A DNA stretch of 6,030 nucleotides, from assembly GCA_018711755.1 (NCBI GenBank), contig DVHY01000007.1, forward strand, positions 1-6,030, written 5' to 3'. The notes under the pieces are model-generated. The model ran no database searches and was not told where the DNA came from. It was given only the letters and a program-made list of their open reading frames with translations. The translations under genes were made by a program, and so were the position numbers. Source of the stretch: Candidatus Limivicinus faecipullorum. Its GTDB lineage: Bacteria > Bacillota > Clostridia > Oscillospirales > Oscillospiraceae. Shown in pieces: positions 5,880 to 6,030 of the stretch (position 1 is its first letter; every line of letters starts with the position of its first letter).

Positions 5880-5901
5880 CCGGGGATATCACGGCCGGGG
5901 A
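5880..5901 (-). repeat. Direct repeat TCCCCGG upstream of the sigma-factor gene
   Basis: On the minus strand TCCCCGG occurs twice with identical orientation (5901-5895 and 5886-5880), 15 nt start to start, within the leader of the sigma gene. Both copies follow an AT-rich stretch. This could be a regulator site or part of an unusual promoter, but seven bases in a GC-rich genome may repeat by chance. Confidence 0.3.
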
Positions 5902-5916
5902 AAATATTTTTGGGAG

Positions 5917-5952
5917 AATAATAAATAAGGCCCCGCCATGACAGCGGGGCCT
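5917..5952 (-). terminator. Rho-independent terminator of the gene at the right edge
   Basis: A perfect 9-bp inverted repeat (AGGCCCCGC at 5928-5936, GCGGGGCCT at 5944-5952) with a 7-nt loop is followed on the minus strand by the T-rich stretch TATTTATTATT. It lies about 11 nt after the TAG of the partial gene and separates it from the sigma operon. Confidence 0.88.
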
Positions 5953-5962
5953 GATAAATTCC

Positions 5963-6030
5963 CTATTTGCTTATCACCTTGCCCAGCACCCGCAGGGGCA
6001 GCTCCGGGGAGATGACTATATCCTCATACT
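5963..6030 (-). CDS. C-terminal end of an unidentified gene, possibly a LexA/S24-like repressor (partial)
   Basis: Only the last 21 complete codons are inside the window, ending in TAG at 5965-5963: YEDIVISPEL then PLRVLGKVISK. It is supported by codon use and by the terminator directly after it. The pattern Tyr-x-x-Ile-x-Ile followed by a turn and R-x-LGKV is reminiscent of the closing beta strands of S24-family peptidase domains in LexA and phage-type repressors, but 21 residues are too few for a firm call. Confidence 0.6.
   Translation of the reverse strand, partial: YEDIVISPELPLRVLGKVISK

Overview
The window reads as a chromosomal segment of a GC-rich, low-copy-repeat Firmicute of the class Clostridia, most plausibly an Oscillospirales-type gut anaerobe. 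This is inferred from the holB-ricT (yaaT) gene pair that is characteristic of Firmicutes, strong AGGAGG-type ribosome binding sites, short AT-rich intergenic regions between GC-rich genes, Rho-independent terminators after nearly every unit, and an Ig-like / His-Trp-Cys surface protein of a kind common in gut Clostridia. No mobile element, CRISPR array or phage gene is visible.

Layout from left to right. (1) A monocistronic initiator tRNA-fMet on the minus strand (53-128), with its own near-consensus promoter (148-176) and a terminator hairpin that starts directly after the encoded CCA (18-52). Between this promoter and the next terminator (177-333) I see no gene. (2) A minus-strand operon holB-ricT (2489 down to 395), driven by a TTGACT-17-TAAAAT promoter at 2528-2556 and closed by a 13-bp hairpin at 334-371. 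HolB is the clamp-loader delta-prime subunit; RicT is the PSP1-domain partner of the RNase Y specificity complex. Both genes appear to use non-ATG starts (GTG and TTG), and ricT starts 4 nt after the holB stop. (3) Divergent from holB, a plus-strand gene (2666-4033) for a secreted-then-anchored membrane protein: signal peptide, beta-rich ectodomain, Ig-like domain, Ser-Pro linker, a Cys/His/Trp module, one membrane helix and a Ser/Arg/His-rich cytoplasmic tail. It has its own extended -10 promoter next to a perfect 14-bp AT palindrome, and shares a bidirectional terminator (4064-4100) with the next unit. (4) A minus-strand pair: an ECF-like sigma factor (5275-5832) overlapping by ATGA a single-pass membrane protein (4118-5278) that is probably its anti-sigma or sigma-regulating partner. 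(5) At the right edge, the last 21 codons of a minus-strand gene (5963-6030), followed by a terminator; its tail resembles the end of LexA/S24-type repressors, but this is weak.

The units look functionally independent: translation initiation (tRNA-fMet), replication plus mRNA processing (holB-ricT, a conserved housekeeping pair), a surface/envelope protein, and an envelope-sensing sigma circuit. A link between the sigma circuit and the adjacent surface protein is possible from proximity only. The most notable sequence features are a delta-prime subunit whose Walker A loop is missing, a RicT with a tail of about 140 residues that is rich in basic residues, and the Ser/Arg repeat tail of the membrane protein.
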